This document shows positions 8,898-18,631 of a stretch of DNA of 47,437 nt, piece after piece (within the stretch, counting starts at the first letter, position 1; each line of letters starts with the position of its first letter). The DNA is taken from contig JADGIF010000009.1 of assembly GCA_018985225.1 (NCBI GenBank), positions 1 through 47,437 of the forward strand, given 5' to 3'. The translations under genes were made by a program, and so were the position numbers. Under the pieces are notes generated by a model. The model was given only the letters and a program-made list of their open reading frames with translations. It was not told where the DNA came from and made no database searches. Source of the stretch: Amoeboradix gromovi (lineage: Eukaryota > Sanchytriomycota > Sanchytriomycetes > Sanchytriales > Sanchytriaceae).

Positions 8898-10061
8898 ATG
8901 AATGCTATATCGGGGCTCCTTGGTGCGCAGCCAGAACTGCTACTTGCTATAGATAAACCAGAATACTCAGAAGAGCAACCTGCCCTCACTCAGTCTCAGA
9001 TAATAAAAGGCCCATCAAGTAAATACTTTGTTTATCTTAAAGGTAAAATAGTAATAAGAGTAAAACATGGCAAGTCGCTTCAGCACAATGGAATAGATAT
9101 TCAATTTGTTAATGCCATTGAAAACGATTTTGATAAGAGTTGTAATATGATTCTAAATAGTGTGGGTCTTAGTATCGACGCCACAAATCCACTAAATGAA
9201 AAGAACTTACCAATCATCGGTGGAAGTGTAGTTCCATTCGAATTTGCTTTGCCAATCACTTACGAGTCTTATATGGGTAAAAGGGTTAAGGTAATATATT
9301 TTGTAGAGTGTACTATCAAGAAAACCTTAAATAACACCGTTGCCAAGGAGTTTGTCACTATTTCTCCAAACTATTTCCTTAAGCCTATACCTCCACAACG
9401 CCCAATTCACTTAGAAGTTGGAATTGAGGATGTGTTACACCTAGAGCTTTCTTGTAAAAAGAATACTTTTCATTTAAATGACTGCATTGTGGGCCTTTTG
9501 TCATTTATTCTGGTCCGCATTAAAATTAAGACTATAGAATTGCAAATACTGAGAAAGGAGGGTGTGGGTACTTTTAGCACTAGTAACGCATCTGAGCAGC
9601 AAATTATCACTAGTTTGCAGGTAGTTGATGGTTCAATCAGCAAGGGTGATATGGTACCTATACGTTTATTTCTAGCCGCTTTGCAGCTTAGCCCTACATT
9701 TAAAGAGATTGAGAAGCGAATTTCTGTCCGCTATTTCTTAAATTTAGTTCTTGTGGATGAAGAAAACAGAAGATACTTCAAGCAACAAGAAATTGATATG
9801 TATCGTGAAATACCTGGAATAGCAAACAAACAAATAGAACCAAGCTCAGCTCCATTAATTCTGAGTACTCCTGTAACTGTAGAGAGCGAGCAGGGTGTTA
9901 CTCTACTGCATGCTCAAGAAGAACCTCAGGAGTTGAAGGAAGGGACAATTACACCACCACTGGAAGTACAAGCACAAACAACGAGTTCATCCTCGAACAC
10001 AGATAACGAAGAGAATGAAGACCCGTTATACGCGTATCCAGCTGCGAATGTTTGGAAATAA
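8898..10061 (+). CDS. VPS26: Retromer subunit VPS26
   Basis: 387 aa from the ATG at 8898. VPS26 is the arrestin-fold subunit of retromer, which binds VPS35 and sorts cargo from endosomes to the Golgi. Diagnostic strings are KHGKSLQHNGIDIQFV, YESYMGKRVKVIYFVECTI, LEVGIEDVLHLEL, FHLNDCIVGLLSFILVRIKIK, VPIRLFL and the near-invariant RYFLNLVLVDEENRRYFKQQEI. The C-terminal 75 residues are a low-complexity acidic tail. The frame is open upstream to 8838 but begins with TTG. The stop TAA overlaps AATAAA at 10060-10065, and the gene converges on the next one with 8 bp between stop codons. Confidence 0.93.
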   Translation: MNAISGLLGAQPELLLAIDKPEYSEEQPALTQSQIIKGPSSKYFVYLKGKIVIRVKHGKSLQHNGIDIQFVNAIENDFDKSCNMILNSVGLSIDATNPLNEKNLPIIGGSVVPFEFALPITYESYMGKRVKVIYFVECTIKKTLNNTVAKEFVTISPNYFLKPIPPQRPIHLEVGIEDVLHLELSCKKNTFHLNDCIVGLLSFILVRIKIKTIELQILRKEGVGTFSTSNASEQQIITSLQVVDGSISKGDMVPIRLFLAALQLSPTFKEIEKRISVRYFLNLVLVDEENRRYFKQQEIDMYREIPGIANKQIEPSSAPLILSTPVTVESEQGVTLLHAQEEPQELKEGTITPPLEVQAQTTSSSSNTDNEENEDPLYAYPAANVWK

Positions 10062-10078
10062 TAAATAAATCATTTATT
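10060..10078. terminator. Overlapping bidirectional poly(A) signals
   Basis: AATAAATAAATCATTTATT reads AATAAA on the plus strand (10060-10065 and 10064-10069) and AATAAA on the minus strand (10078-10073). The plus copy includes the VPS26 stop codon. The minus copy forms the last two sense codons (Asn-Lys) of the opposite gene. Confidence 0.65.
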
Positions 10079-13000
10079 TAGTACATCTGAGCTTGTGAGG
10101 ACCTGGTTTGAATGATTAGAACAAATTGACTTCAATAATTTTACACGGTTGTGAGTGTGGCAGAGCTTATTAATTGTGTACATCGTAGTTTTAAAGAATG
10201 CTAGCAATAGAACTGTGCATGCAGCAATCATCAGATAGCAAATAATTGTAACAGTACTATATCTAGACTCGAATTCGCTGTCAATCAGTGCTAGGTATGC
10301 ATTCTGTGATGCTTCATATTCTGGAACGTGAACTAATTTAAGCTGCATTTTAATAATTGCATTAGACCAAACGAGATGATTCAATGTGAACAAATGGCGA
10401 GTGCCTCTTAGAATACTGTTATGACCAAGAGCAGGAGAGCCACAATATCTGCTATCCATACAGCCATTTCCAAAGTATTTCATTACGTTGTGCTGGTTCC
10501 AATAATCAATCGGTGAAGTGTTGTTACGCACACTGATATAACCAGTTGACTCACCTCTTCTTAATTCAGCGGCTAAGTCTCTAGCATTCATATATTCTTG
10601 TTGCATTGCCGTAAAAGCAAACTTTTGCTCTTCTATGGTATAATTTAAATTCATGGATTTAACGTAATAACTGCTACTTGAAGTTACAGTGTTGTCAAAG
10701 TATGTCCGGGCATATACCCAAGATTTTGCTTCAAAATAACGATTTTCTGTATCCTGCGCATCTTTGTATACAAAATAAACTATGATTAAGCAGACGGCAT
10801 ATAAAATTATGATAACATAAAACTTGAGTTTGAGGGTTTTAAAGATGTCCACAGTCTTTATGGTATGATGGCTCTCTTTCGCGGTCTTGCCTTTTAATTG
10901 TTGAGATAAACTTTTTAATCGGTTTAACGAATCGTCAAATTTCTTAGCATTCTCTGAGTATTCAAATGTCTGTGCATCCATTTCCAAGTCACTCTTAACA
11001 CCCTTGTAAAAGTGAATGAATATAGGAAGCATAAGACTTAACTTTATTAGAAACACAACTCCAAATATTGCCAAAATTAAAAATAACTTCTCTGATAATA
11101 TTTCACTGGATTGATCTTGGATGTCTATCCAAAACTTGTAGAAGTCAGACTGGTAACGAGGTAGATTCCTTTCAAGGTTATTAGATTCTGACTTATTTTG
11201 CAAATATTTATTGGCCTTCCATTGCAAGTCGTAATTACTTTCCTCGAATGAAATGTTTTGAAAGTTCCCGTTTTCATATTCTAAAACCTTTGCAGCAAAT
11301 GGGCTAACTCTCAGCTCACTGTATACATTAGCAGTGACGATTCCCTTCCAAAGCATCTGGACTTTAATGTTTGTCTCTTTGTATTCTGCCAAGTGCCCGG
11401 GATCTTGGAAGAAATCGTAGGAAAACTTTCTCACAAATCCCGATTGTACAGTAATTCCGTATGTCATTGCTGCAGCATTTGCACTTTGGTAATAGATTGC
11501 CTGACTTTTAATATAAAATACAACAAGTAGGAAAAAAATAACAAAAAATGGCAAAGAAGTACTAAATTGCACTGTGAAAAACATTTTAGTATTTCTGTAC
11601 AATTTGGCCACAAGCTTAGGCAGGTGGTCTGGGGTATGGAATAAAGATCTTCGGTGTTTTTCCATAAGCATTTCTAATTCTGATATATCTCCGTTAATTT
11701 CCAAATTATTTGAGACAGTAATTAAATAAGCCGCCAGTCCAGAGTTTAGGTCTAGTGCTATGCAAGATTCTCTATACAGAGATAGTAGATCAAAGGATGT
11801 AGGTACTCGAATCAATGATTTTTTCAAGTATAGTTTAGCTTGATACCATTTACTTTGAATATCTGCTGCAAAGGATATTAAAAGCTGAGTACTGATTTTG
11901 TCTTTTTCCAAAAAGTTTGTAAACAATTTGGTAGATGTAACTACCGAGTCTATGCTTTCAATAAATATATCTCTATCGTGTGAATAAGCTACAATGTCTA
12001 CTACGTTTTTTAATGTGATATTTGATTTGCTTGCTTTTTCAAACAGTCTTTTTTTATAGAACGAAAATAAAATATAGTGAACATCTATTGTTTTCTCTTC
12101 CAAGAACGTCTGATTTAATATCAAATCAGCATTTTGCATAAGATTGGGAATTATTTTTAAATTGGGAAATATAGAATTCGAACATTCAAGAAATATAAGA
12201 TATTGTGCCTTTAACCAGGTAGAGTTGATGAATTTTTTTTTACCACACTCAAACATTTGCAGGCATATTAATCTAGCGCAGTTTTCAAAGTTGCTATTCA
12301 GTTGTTTGACCAATTTATCCTGAATGTTTAAGCCGGGCTTGTTTTCCATTTCCACGCTCGCTAAGGAAATCTGTGCTACATACAATTTTCCTGGTCTGGA
12401 AACGTGATTATTGCTTTCCAAATCTAAAGAAGATCTTCTGACGCTACTAGAAGTAACATTATCAGCTTCCGCATTGGATTTTGCTGGTGGATTACACTCT
12501 AGTTGATTTAAAATCTTATTATTTCCCAAGGTTGCATTCACTTCAATTGGCTTTCCCGTATCTGTAACATTTACTTTCTTAACCAAAAGATCAGGATCAA
12601 AATCATCGTATTCGTTTTCCTCGCCATGGTATAGTTTAATTTGCGAAATATGTGCGTATCTTTTCTTTGAAAATACCAGACTACTTAATGTCCTAGTATA
12701 AGCCACAATATTATAGGGGTTCCAGAACAAACTCACCCATTCATCAATCGCATTCTTTAACTGTATACGATGTTTAAGAGATTTGCTATTGTTAAATTTT
12801 AAAGCAAGCAAATATATATTTGAAGGAATTTTTCTACTTTGATTATATGCGGAATAGATTAGCATTCCAAGACAGGAAGTAATAACAAATACTAGAATTA
12901 CAAGATAGCAAGCGTAAAAAGGCAAGTGAAGGTTCTCATTATAGCAAATTAGAAGTGCTATGAATGAGCAAACATCTAAAGCAAGTATTGCGCCGCTTCT

Positions 13001-13687
13001 GATCATGTTACTAGAATGATTATAGAAGGCTGGCAAGTAAAATGAGGTCACATAGAGAAAAGTCCATCCAATGACAAGAATCCAACAACCAACAATTGGC
13101 TCAAAACTAGAAAATCCAATAGCTACAAAGGTCTTAAACAAAATCTCAAAAGCATCAACCTTTTGACAATTTCTGCTACTATGATTCCTAGGATCTGGAT
13201 TAGGCGAAAACAATAGAAAGGAGCCCAATGAAACCAAGCAGGTATAAAACACAAGTATTCCGATTGTAATAATAGACCCTGGATCCTTTAATGAGATCAG
13301 AGTTAGCAATTGCTCCACAGTTGGAAAATACAACATAGTCGATAATATGCCGTACTGATATCTTGTTACTTTAAGAAGATTCGCAGTATAAATTCCACCT
13401 GAACTATGAACTTGATAGCATAAATGTGAAAATCCACACAGAAACCAGAGAACAAAAATAAAAGTTAATGTAGATAGATATGAGTTGCTTACACTAACTG
13501 TTAAACATGAGCATAGCAGCTGGAAAAGTTTATTGTTCCATGGAATTGTTTTATAAAAAACAAAAGCCAGATTTTGAAAAATGTCAGTAATATGTCCATA
13601 AGAAACCATTTTATCAATAACCTCGTTATCCTTGGTCAATAAATAAAAGACTTCAAACAAATTTGACTTGATAAAGTGGAGTAGCAT
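10070..13687 (-). CDS. Large polytopic membrane protein, TmcB/TmcC-like
   Basis: 1205 aa from the ATG at 13687. The N-terminal third (about 40-310) is a series of hydrophobic segments (for example YLSTLTFIFVLWFLCGFSHL, GILSTMLYFPTVEQLLTLISL, YLVILVFVITSCLGMLIYS). Residues about 450-700 form a soluble helical block with TPR-like spacing (FAADIQSKWYQAKLYLKKSL, FDLLSLYRESCIALDLNSG). Further membrane spans follow near 720, 900, 990 and 1150, separated by extracellular-like loops with N-glycosylation sequons. This order resembles TmcB/TmcC-type proteins (named after Dictyostelium tiny macrocysts), which are abundant in chytrids and amoebae; their role is unclear but possibly sensory. No PAS domain is obvious here. 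Homology is judged by layout and needs a profile search. Confidence 0.7.
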   Translation of the reverse strand: MLLHFIKSNLFEVFYLLTKDNEVIDKMVSYGHITDIFQNLAFVFYKTIPWNNKLFQLLCSCLTVSVSNSYLSTLTFIFVLWFLCGFSHLCYQVHSSGGIYTANLLKVTRYQYGILSTMLYFPTVEQLLTLISLKDPGSIITIGILVFYTCLVSLGSFLLFSPNPDPRNHSSRNCQKVDAFEILFKTFVAIGFSSFEPIVGCWILVIGWTFLYVTSFYLPAFYNHSSNMIRSGAILALDVCSFIALLICYNENLHLPFYACYLVILVFVITSCLGMLIYSAYNQSRKIPSNIYLLALKFNNSKSLKHRIQLKNAIDEWVSLFWNPYNIVAYTRTLSSLVFSKKRYAHISQIKLYHGEENEYDDFDPDLLVKKVNVTDTGKPIEVNATLGNNKILNQLECNPPAKSNAEADNVTSSSVRRSSLDLESNNHVSRPGKLYVAQISLASVEMENKPGLNIQDKLVKQLNSNFENCARLICLQMFECGKKKFINSTWLKAQYLIFLECSNSIFPNLKIIPNLMQNADLILNQTFLEEKTIDVHYILFSFYKKRLFEKASKSNITLKNVVDIVAYSHDRDIFIESIDSVVTSTKLFTNFLEKDKISTQLLISFAADIQSKWYQAKLYLKKSLIRVPTSFDLLSLYRESCIALDLNSGLAAYLITVSNNLEINGDISELEMLMEKHRRSLFHTPDHLPKLVAKLYRNTKMFFTVQFSTSLPFFVIFFLLVVFYIKSQAIYYQSANAAAMTYGITVQSGFVRKFSYDFFQDPGHLAEYKETNIKVQMLWKGIVTANVYSELRVSPFAAKVLEYENGNFQNISFEESNYDLQWKANKYLQNKSESNNLERNLPRYQSDFYKFWIDIQDQSSEILSEKLFLILAIFGVVFLIKLSLMLPIFIHFYKGVKSDLEMDAQTFEYSENAKKFDDSLNRLKSLSQQLKGKTAKESHHTIKTVDIFKTLKLKFYVIIILYAVCLIIVYFVYKDAQDTENRYFEAKSWVYARTYFDNTVTSSSSYYVKSMNLNYTIEEQKFAFTAMQQEYMNARDLAAELRRGESTGYISVRNNTSPIDYWNQHNVMKYFGNGCMDSRYCGSPALGHNSILRGTRHLFTLNHLVWSNAIIKMQLKLVHVPEYEASQNAYLALIDSEFESRYSTVTIICYLMIAACTVLLLAFFKTTMYTINKLCHTHNRVKLLKSICSNHSNQVLTSSDVLNK

Positions 13688-14201
13688 CGTTAACTGGCCT
13701 CCCAATTAATCTTAGAATATCCAAAGATTTCACAATGACTTTTTTAGAAGTGCTAAATTTGTCCTCTTTTTTCCTACATAAGATACGCAAGACTAGGGGC
13801 ATTATCTATTAAAATAGAATCTATTGAGTATAAGCGGATTGTAACGAGAAAGAAAAATTGAGTCTTTAGAAGCCCCGCCAAAAATGTGCTTAACATAACC
13901 ATATCAGACTATTACGCAAACACTAGGAACATCATGCACAATAATAAGCCCCTGAATAGGATTTATTGCCCAAAGAACCTGTTCTGGAACAGATGCTGAT
14001 AGAAATGACAAAAGTGACTGTAGACTATAGAGGCAAAACGAAATATCATTAGAAATCGAAAGAAAGCGATACAATGCTAATTTGATGCAGCTGTGAATTG
14101 CTATGTACTTTGTTGTTACGAAATACCAAAGGTTATAACAATTTTACTATAAAGTGTGTCCCAATTAATTACTACTTTCTTTAATTTTGTTGAAACAAAG
14201 G
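13688..14201. other. Divergent promoter region and filler
   Basis: About 510 bp between two genes on opposite strands, with no convincing coding frame. A TGTGTCCCAA string near 14156 recalls the terminal bases of the TIR element at 35932, but no partner terminus was found nearby. Confidence 0.35.
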
Positions 14202-14868
14202 ATGGAGTTTTATGCACCAAACAACTATCAATACCAACAGCCAGGACAGCAGCAACAACAGCAGAATAATTTGCCGTATAACCCCCAACACATTGCGGTA
14301 GACTATAGGGCAGCTTTCAGTACAGGAGGATTTCCAGGTGAAGAAGGCTTATTAGAAGAACTTGGAGTCAATTTTAAACATATCAAGACGAAAACTATCA
14401 CAGTGTTAAATCCTTTTAAACAAGTTGATGCTCACTTGATGGATGACACCGATCTTATTGGCCCTTTACTGTTTGCCTTTTTATTCGGTATCTTTCTGAT
14501 GCTCGTAATTTCCATTAATTTAGAGCGGCAAAGTACAGTTTAGCTATGTGTATGGATTTGCCGCCATCGGTTGCTTGCTAATGTACGGAGTCATGAACCT
14601 TATGAGTGATGTCGGGTTATCTCTAAGCCAAACTTCTTCAGTTCTAGGATACTGCTTATTACCAATGGTGCTTCTATCTTTGATTTCAGTGTTTATGGGT
14701 ATTTCCGATTTGCTATTAATGGTACTTTCTTCGTTTTCTATATTTTGGTGCACATTTGCCAGCTCGAACATCTTTGTGAATGTACTGAAAATGGAACGAC
14801 AAAGGATCCTAGTGGCATATCCGCTATTTCTATTGTATGCTACATTTGCGCTCATTGCAGTTTTTTAG
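14202..14868 (+). CDS. YIP1: Yip1-family Golgi/ER membrane protein (YIPF5/YIP1)
   Basis: 215 aa after removal of a 19-nt intron at 14505-14523. YIP1 binds prenylated Rab GTPases and acts in ER-Golgi transport. The cytosolic N-terminus is Gln-rich, followed by [23 protein letters not shown] and [20 protein letters not shown], both typical of Yip1. Four further hydrophobic segments complete the five-span fold. Splicing joins FGIFLML to [17 protein letters not shown], matching the family across the junction. The ATG at 14202 gives [10 protein letters not shown]; the frame extends five codons upstream only from TTG. Confidence 0.9.
14505..14523 (+). other. 19-nt spliceosomal intron
   Basis: GTAATTTCCATTAATTTAG, phase 0. 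Retention would end the protein at 14543. Removal restores the Yip1 consensus SGKV.F.YVYG. Confidence 0.9.
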
Positions 14869-15285
14869 TAAATATTTAATAATCAAACTTGCGCAATCTC
14901 GAGGTAGTTCAGCTATGATATATCATTCTTAGGTAAACCTCTAGATATTACCAAGAGACATTGAATGTGTTACTCAACAGTTCCTTCGCATCGTGAGTGC
15001 TAATAGTTTAAGACTGGGTTAAGTAAGTCTGCTATCGATAGTTGCACAAACTTGAGGAAGCCGACCATGTTCTTTATCATATCAACACCAAAGATGAACT
15101 GATAAAACGGCTCAGTAGCATCATGCTAATGCAGTAGATTTACTGGTGCTAATATTACATATATTTTATTCTGCTCTGTATATTACGTCTCAATTGCCTG
15201 ATTAAACGAGCCAGATGCATCACTATCAGTGCGCTTTAACGAAGGTACTGAGGGGTTCAAAATCATCATGTAGAACCTACGATAC
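14869..15285. other. Intergenic stretch, nothing recognised
   Basis: About 415 bp between the YIP1 stop and the 3' end of the polymerase gene. AGTAAATATTTAATAATC just after the YIP1 stop may serve 3' processing. No coding frame, RNA gene or repeat is seen. Confidence 0.35.
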
Positions 15286-16587
15286 TCATGCATTTCTTAG
15301 ATGTGGTGGTCTATACGGTAATCCGAGAAACTGAAATATATGGGCCTCAGAACTGCATGGATAGATTTCTTTAGAAATTTTATTATATATGCAAGTAGAA
15401 CTCAATGTGTATCCCATCTTCTTAGCATGCAATTTTATTAATCTCTCAAATGTAGTAGATCCAGTCCACGCTAATAAACAAAAAGGTAGCTGCTCCTTTG
15501 TACATACTACCAAGTCCACTTGTCTTGCTTTGCCATCGTGATAAATAACTGTCAGCGCTTTATCCAATTCCCAACTATCATTTTGCTTATTTGCAGTTAC
15601 ATAGCGATATTTCAGCCTCATTGAGATGGAAAATACATCCGCTAAGACACTATGCTTCTTTAGAGCATTCAATGATTGTTCAAGTATAGTCTCGCAGTAG
15701 TCATCTTTGTCATGGGACAGCACTATATCAATGTCGCCAGAATTCTCTTTGCCTCTTCTATAGCCGCCCACAGTTGTATTAGATATATTGTTAGCACTCC
15801 AGCTACATATTTCGTCAAGACTACGAACAATCTCACTTACTTTTTCACGACTCAATAAGTCCTTCAAATCACTTCGATATTTGATACCCAATTGAGCAGA
15901 TTTACTAAGTTTTACATTGGAATTCAGAACAGCTTCGATAGTATGATATCCTTTGCTGTACCATTCCAAAGCGGTTCTCTCGCCCACACCCCAAATACTA
16001 GTTAGGCTTGTAATAGCCATAAAACGATCGGTATGTTGGATTGACAGTGCTTCTTGTACCATATTAGTATCTACAAATTCCTGGATGATGGCACCTATTT
16101 TCGGTCCAACAAATGCTACATCCTTGAAGTTTGACTCAACCATTTCGCACAGTGACTTTCTACTAGCTCTGATACCTCCCATGGCATTACGATAAGCCAG
16201 AGAGTTAAAAGTCTCGCCATTAAATTCTCGCTCCTTTTGCAATATTTCTAATATAGATATCAGCTCTTTTTTTTGGCCATGATCCAGCGGGAAATCACAA
16301 AACACAAGTCTATCATCACTAAATGCCACAGATTCCTCATATACGATGTAATCGCACATCTTGATAGACTTATCGTACTTTAAGTCATCCAGATAGGCGT
16401 TGGAAACACATTTACAGTTCGATTGAATATGTTTAAGAATTCTTTTTTGGACAACCAGGCTGGTGATCACAATGCAGTGATTGGGATTTGCTAACAAAAT
16501 ACCCCCATTTTGTGTTATGAACTTCTCATATTCAAAAGCATTAGGCAGTTTCACCGGCAGAACAAAAAAGAATTGATTAGCAAACAT
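15286..16587 (-). CDS. Family X DNA polymerase with BRCT-like N-terminus (POL4/lambda/mu type)
   Basis: 433 aa repair polymerase. Residues 1-85 look like a reduced BRCT domain (NGGILLANPNHCIVITS). Residues about 105-190 carry the 8-kDa/helix-hairpin region, ending in LTSIWGVGERTALEWYSKG (HhH). The nucleotidyltransferase motif GGYRRGKENSGDIDIVLSH supplies two metal-binding Asp residues, and RQVDLVV the third. The thumb motif GSTTFERLIKLHAKKMGYTL and the ending FLGLPYRPPHLRN are typical of the family. The TGSTTFER form resembles POL4, mu and TdT, which fill gaps in non-homologous end joining. Overall length is shorter than human lambda because the linker is reduced. Confidence 0.92.
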   Translation of the reverse strand: MFANQFFFVLPVKLPNAFEYEKFITQNGGILLANPNHCIVITSLVVQKRILKHIQSNCKCVSNAYLDDLKYDKSIKMCDYIVYEESVAFSDDRLVFCDFPLDHGQKKELISILEILQKEREFNGETFNSLAYRNAMGGIRASRKSLCEMVESNFKDVAFVGPKIGAIIQEFVDTNMVQEALSIQHTDRFMAITSLTSIWGVGERTALEWYSKGYHTIEAVLNSNVKLSKSAQLGIKYRSDLKDLLSREKVSEIVRSLDEICSWSANNISNTTVGGYRRGKENSGDIDIVLSHDKDDYCETILEQSLNALKKHSVLADVFSISMRLKYRYVTANKQNDSWELDKALTVIYHDGKARQVDLVVCTKEQLPFCLLAWTGSTTFERLIKLHAKKMGYTLSSTCIYNKISKEIYPCSSEAHIFQFLGLPYRPPHLRNA

Positions 16588-16893
16588 TATGTGAACACAG
16601 ATGAAACAAAGTATAATATTAAAAATTTACTAAAATAGCGAGTAATAGGATATTTAACGCAAAAATAGGCTCATTAATTTTGAAAACTCTTCTTATAGTT
16701 GTGCGTGGTGGTCTTCGTATACCGCCGTTTTATAGTTTTTTTCTTGTTACAGGCTCAAAAAATGCATCCGGTTTGATAATGCAACACAATTGCGACAGAT
16801 TAACCTTCTTTCTTTTAAAATTTGGGCGTTCAAGGCATTCTTGCATGTTAAAACTTGTTTTAAATTCTGCAAATTGCCGTTAAAACAGGCATA
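16588..16893. other. Short gene-free flank next to element copy A
   Basis: About 305 bp. A minus-strand frame runs through it as an extension of the element-derived frame (16747-17070), but its sequence past the element boundary is not shared with the other copies, so it is host flank read through by chance. Confidence 0.35.
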
Positions 16894-17484
16894 CTCCTCG
16901 TTAAAAGACCTGATTTCCGAGAAAATCGAGAATATCCACAGAGAAACTAATGCTAGATCTCCGTTAGAGTGATCGCCCACGCTTTCACTACCCCGAGGCG
17001 GGATTGAATAAGAATGCATATACTTGATGTATATGTTCCTTGCTGCCATATGATCTCTATCTATCTTCAAATGACAATTTGTACAGGTGTAAGTTTCTAA
17101 GTTGGTTTTCTTTAGAGTACCACACCTTGTACATGTCTGACTAGTAAATGAGTAAATACTTTATTGCATTCGACCATCGTCTTTCCTCTTTGCTTACACT
17201 TGAACTTCAAGCGTTCCTTGAATGTATAATGGGACATTGTGGCCATATTTCTTGCGACCTTGCTCGACAAGCTACTTAGCATCTAGCTCGTATTGAACGA
17301 GGGTAAGTATATCAGATCATACGTCTTTGTATGCTGTACCTGTTAGTTATTTCTTTAGAATTGATTTACCATTTGCGAAAAGGAAGAATATCAAGTATTT
17401 AAGCTATTACAAAAATCTCGAAAAGTCCTGAAATTATACAAAAATATATACAAATTCGCAATAAATGATTTATTCAAGAAAATA
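16894..17484 (-). mobile_element. Decayed IS607/TnpB-like element, copy A
   Basis: About 590 bp in minus orientation. The right end (CTCCTCGTTAAAAG at 16894) and left end (TTTATTCAAGAAAAT near 17484) match the other copies. The interior encodes, with frame breaks, the TnpB/Fanzor C-terminus: MATMSHYTFKERLKFKCKQR, a CxxC...CxxC zinc ribbon, and DRDHMAARNIYIKYM, where the Asp is the third RuvC residue. The N-terminal two-thirds of the nuclease are missing. Copies A and C share the same internal deletion junction, so this is a non-autonomous derivative. Confidence 0.75.
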
Positions 17485-17560
17485 GTCAAGCTGTCATGTT
17501 CAAGCTCATTTTCTCAATCAATGTCGCATTTATTGTATTATCTGTTCATTGATTAGAGAT

Positions 17561-18271
17561 CTAGAAATCTAGATCATTGTCTACATCCAAATCATCATCT
17601 TCATCGAAGTCATCGAATTCGTCAGGGACATAGTTGATGACGCCTTTTGATTCTTTCTGCTGATGCGGTAGTACCACTTTACTCTTCATCAACAGTTCAC
17701 CTTGGGTTAATTTTAAATTAAAAGTCAATTGATCCAAGACATTTCCCTCCTCATTTTTGATAGCGACCTTTTCCTCTTTTTTAATAAAAGCCTCGTAATT
17801 CTGGATCTTTTTTGTTTTTAAATTGTATATTTGAGTAGTCTTACCATTCAAGTACCAAGTTTCTACAACAAACTCATATGCATTTATTGTGGATAAATAC
17901 GATTGCAAAGGATCTTGCCTTATTAGTTTCGACAAGGCATTTTCATTTTGCTGATATTTCTCTAAAGTATGCAATTTAGTATGAGCGGCACCGTATTTTA
18001 TGAAATGATTCTTTGCAAACTCTATTTCTTTTTTATCATGAACCAGTGTATTTAAAGTAAAAGATATTTTATACTTATAATCATACACAATGCTATCTAT
18101 CGTATTGTTTATTACGTGGTCATTTACATCCACAATGTTCATTTTCCCCAAATCGAATCCATCTTTGTTAACATCGCTATTAAACATCAACGTAAGCAGT
18201 TCTTCAGGGATCTTAACCATTTCAAACTCAATGAAATACTGTCGTGGTCGCTGTATGGTTATTAATGGCAT
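17561..18271 (-). CDS. Putative Elongator subunit ELP5
   Basis: 236 aa. The C-terminus has SKVVLPHQQKESKGVINYV followed by DEFDDFDEDDDLDVDNDLDF. ELP5 proteins end with a VVLP...Q...Y motif followed by an acidic DDFDEEDPDEDL-type tail, which is the basis of the call. With ELP4 and ELP6, ELP5 forms the RecA-like hexamer of Elongator, needed for wobble-uridine modification in tRNA. The upstream 190 residues are divergent; I see no Walker A, as expected for these pseudo-ATPases. It could be another protein with a similar tail. It lies between element copies A and B, 76 and 40 bp away, and remains intact. Confidence 0.55.
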   Translation of the reverse strand: MPLITIQRPRQYFIEFEMVKIPEELLTLMFNSDVNKDGFDLGKMNIVDVNDHVINNTIDSIVYDYKYKISFTLNTLVHDKKEIEFAKNHFIKYGAAHTKLHTLEKYQQNENALSKLIRQDPLQSYLSTINAYEFVVETWYLNGKTTQIYNLKTKKIQNYEAFIKKEEKVAIKNEEGNVLDQLTFNLKLTQGELLMKSKVVLPHQQKESKGVINYVPDEFDDFDEDDDLDVDNDLDF

Positions 18272-18311
18272 TGTTTTTACGGAGCGTTTTAAATTGAAAT
18301 TCCATTTTACT

Positions 18312-18562
18312 CCTCCTCGTTAAAATTCCTGATTTCCGAGAAAATCGAGAATATCCACAGAAAAACTAATAAATTCATAAGATAAGTTAAACCAGCAACT
18401 ACAATCACTGGTCTTCTGATGCGGGATTGGATAGATATGCAATTATCAATCTACATTCCACGCTCCCATTTTGTATCATTCCTTCAAATAGAAAACTAAA
18501 AACAAACTGCTAGAGCGATGAAGTTCACATAATCATGACAAATGATTTATTCAATTAAAATG
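18312..18562 (-). mobile_element. Internally deleted IS607/TnpB-like element, copy B
   Basis: About 250 bp. The right end (CTCCTCGTTAAAATTCC then ATTTCCGAGAAAATCGAG) and left end (AAATGATTTATTCAATTAAAAT) are both recognisable, with only short remnants between, including GCGGGATTGGATA near 18420. This is a MITE-like deletion product of the same family. Confidence 0.6.
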
Positions 18563-18631
18563 GTAGACTGTAATACTTTAAGAACAGATTCCACAAGAAG
18601 TAGAAAACTATCAAGAAAAAAGTCTCATAAT

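Noticed and set aside
16747-17070. 107-codon frame as an intact nuclease gene
   Set aside because: It covers only the end of the RuvC-III motif and then reads past the element's right end into unrelated flank.
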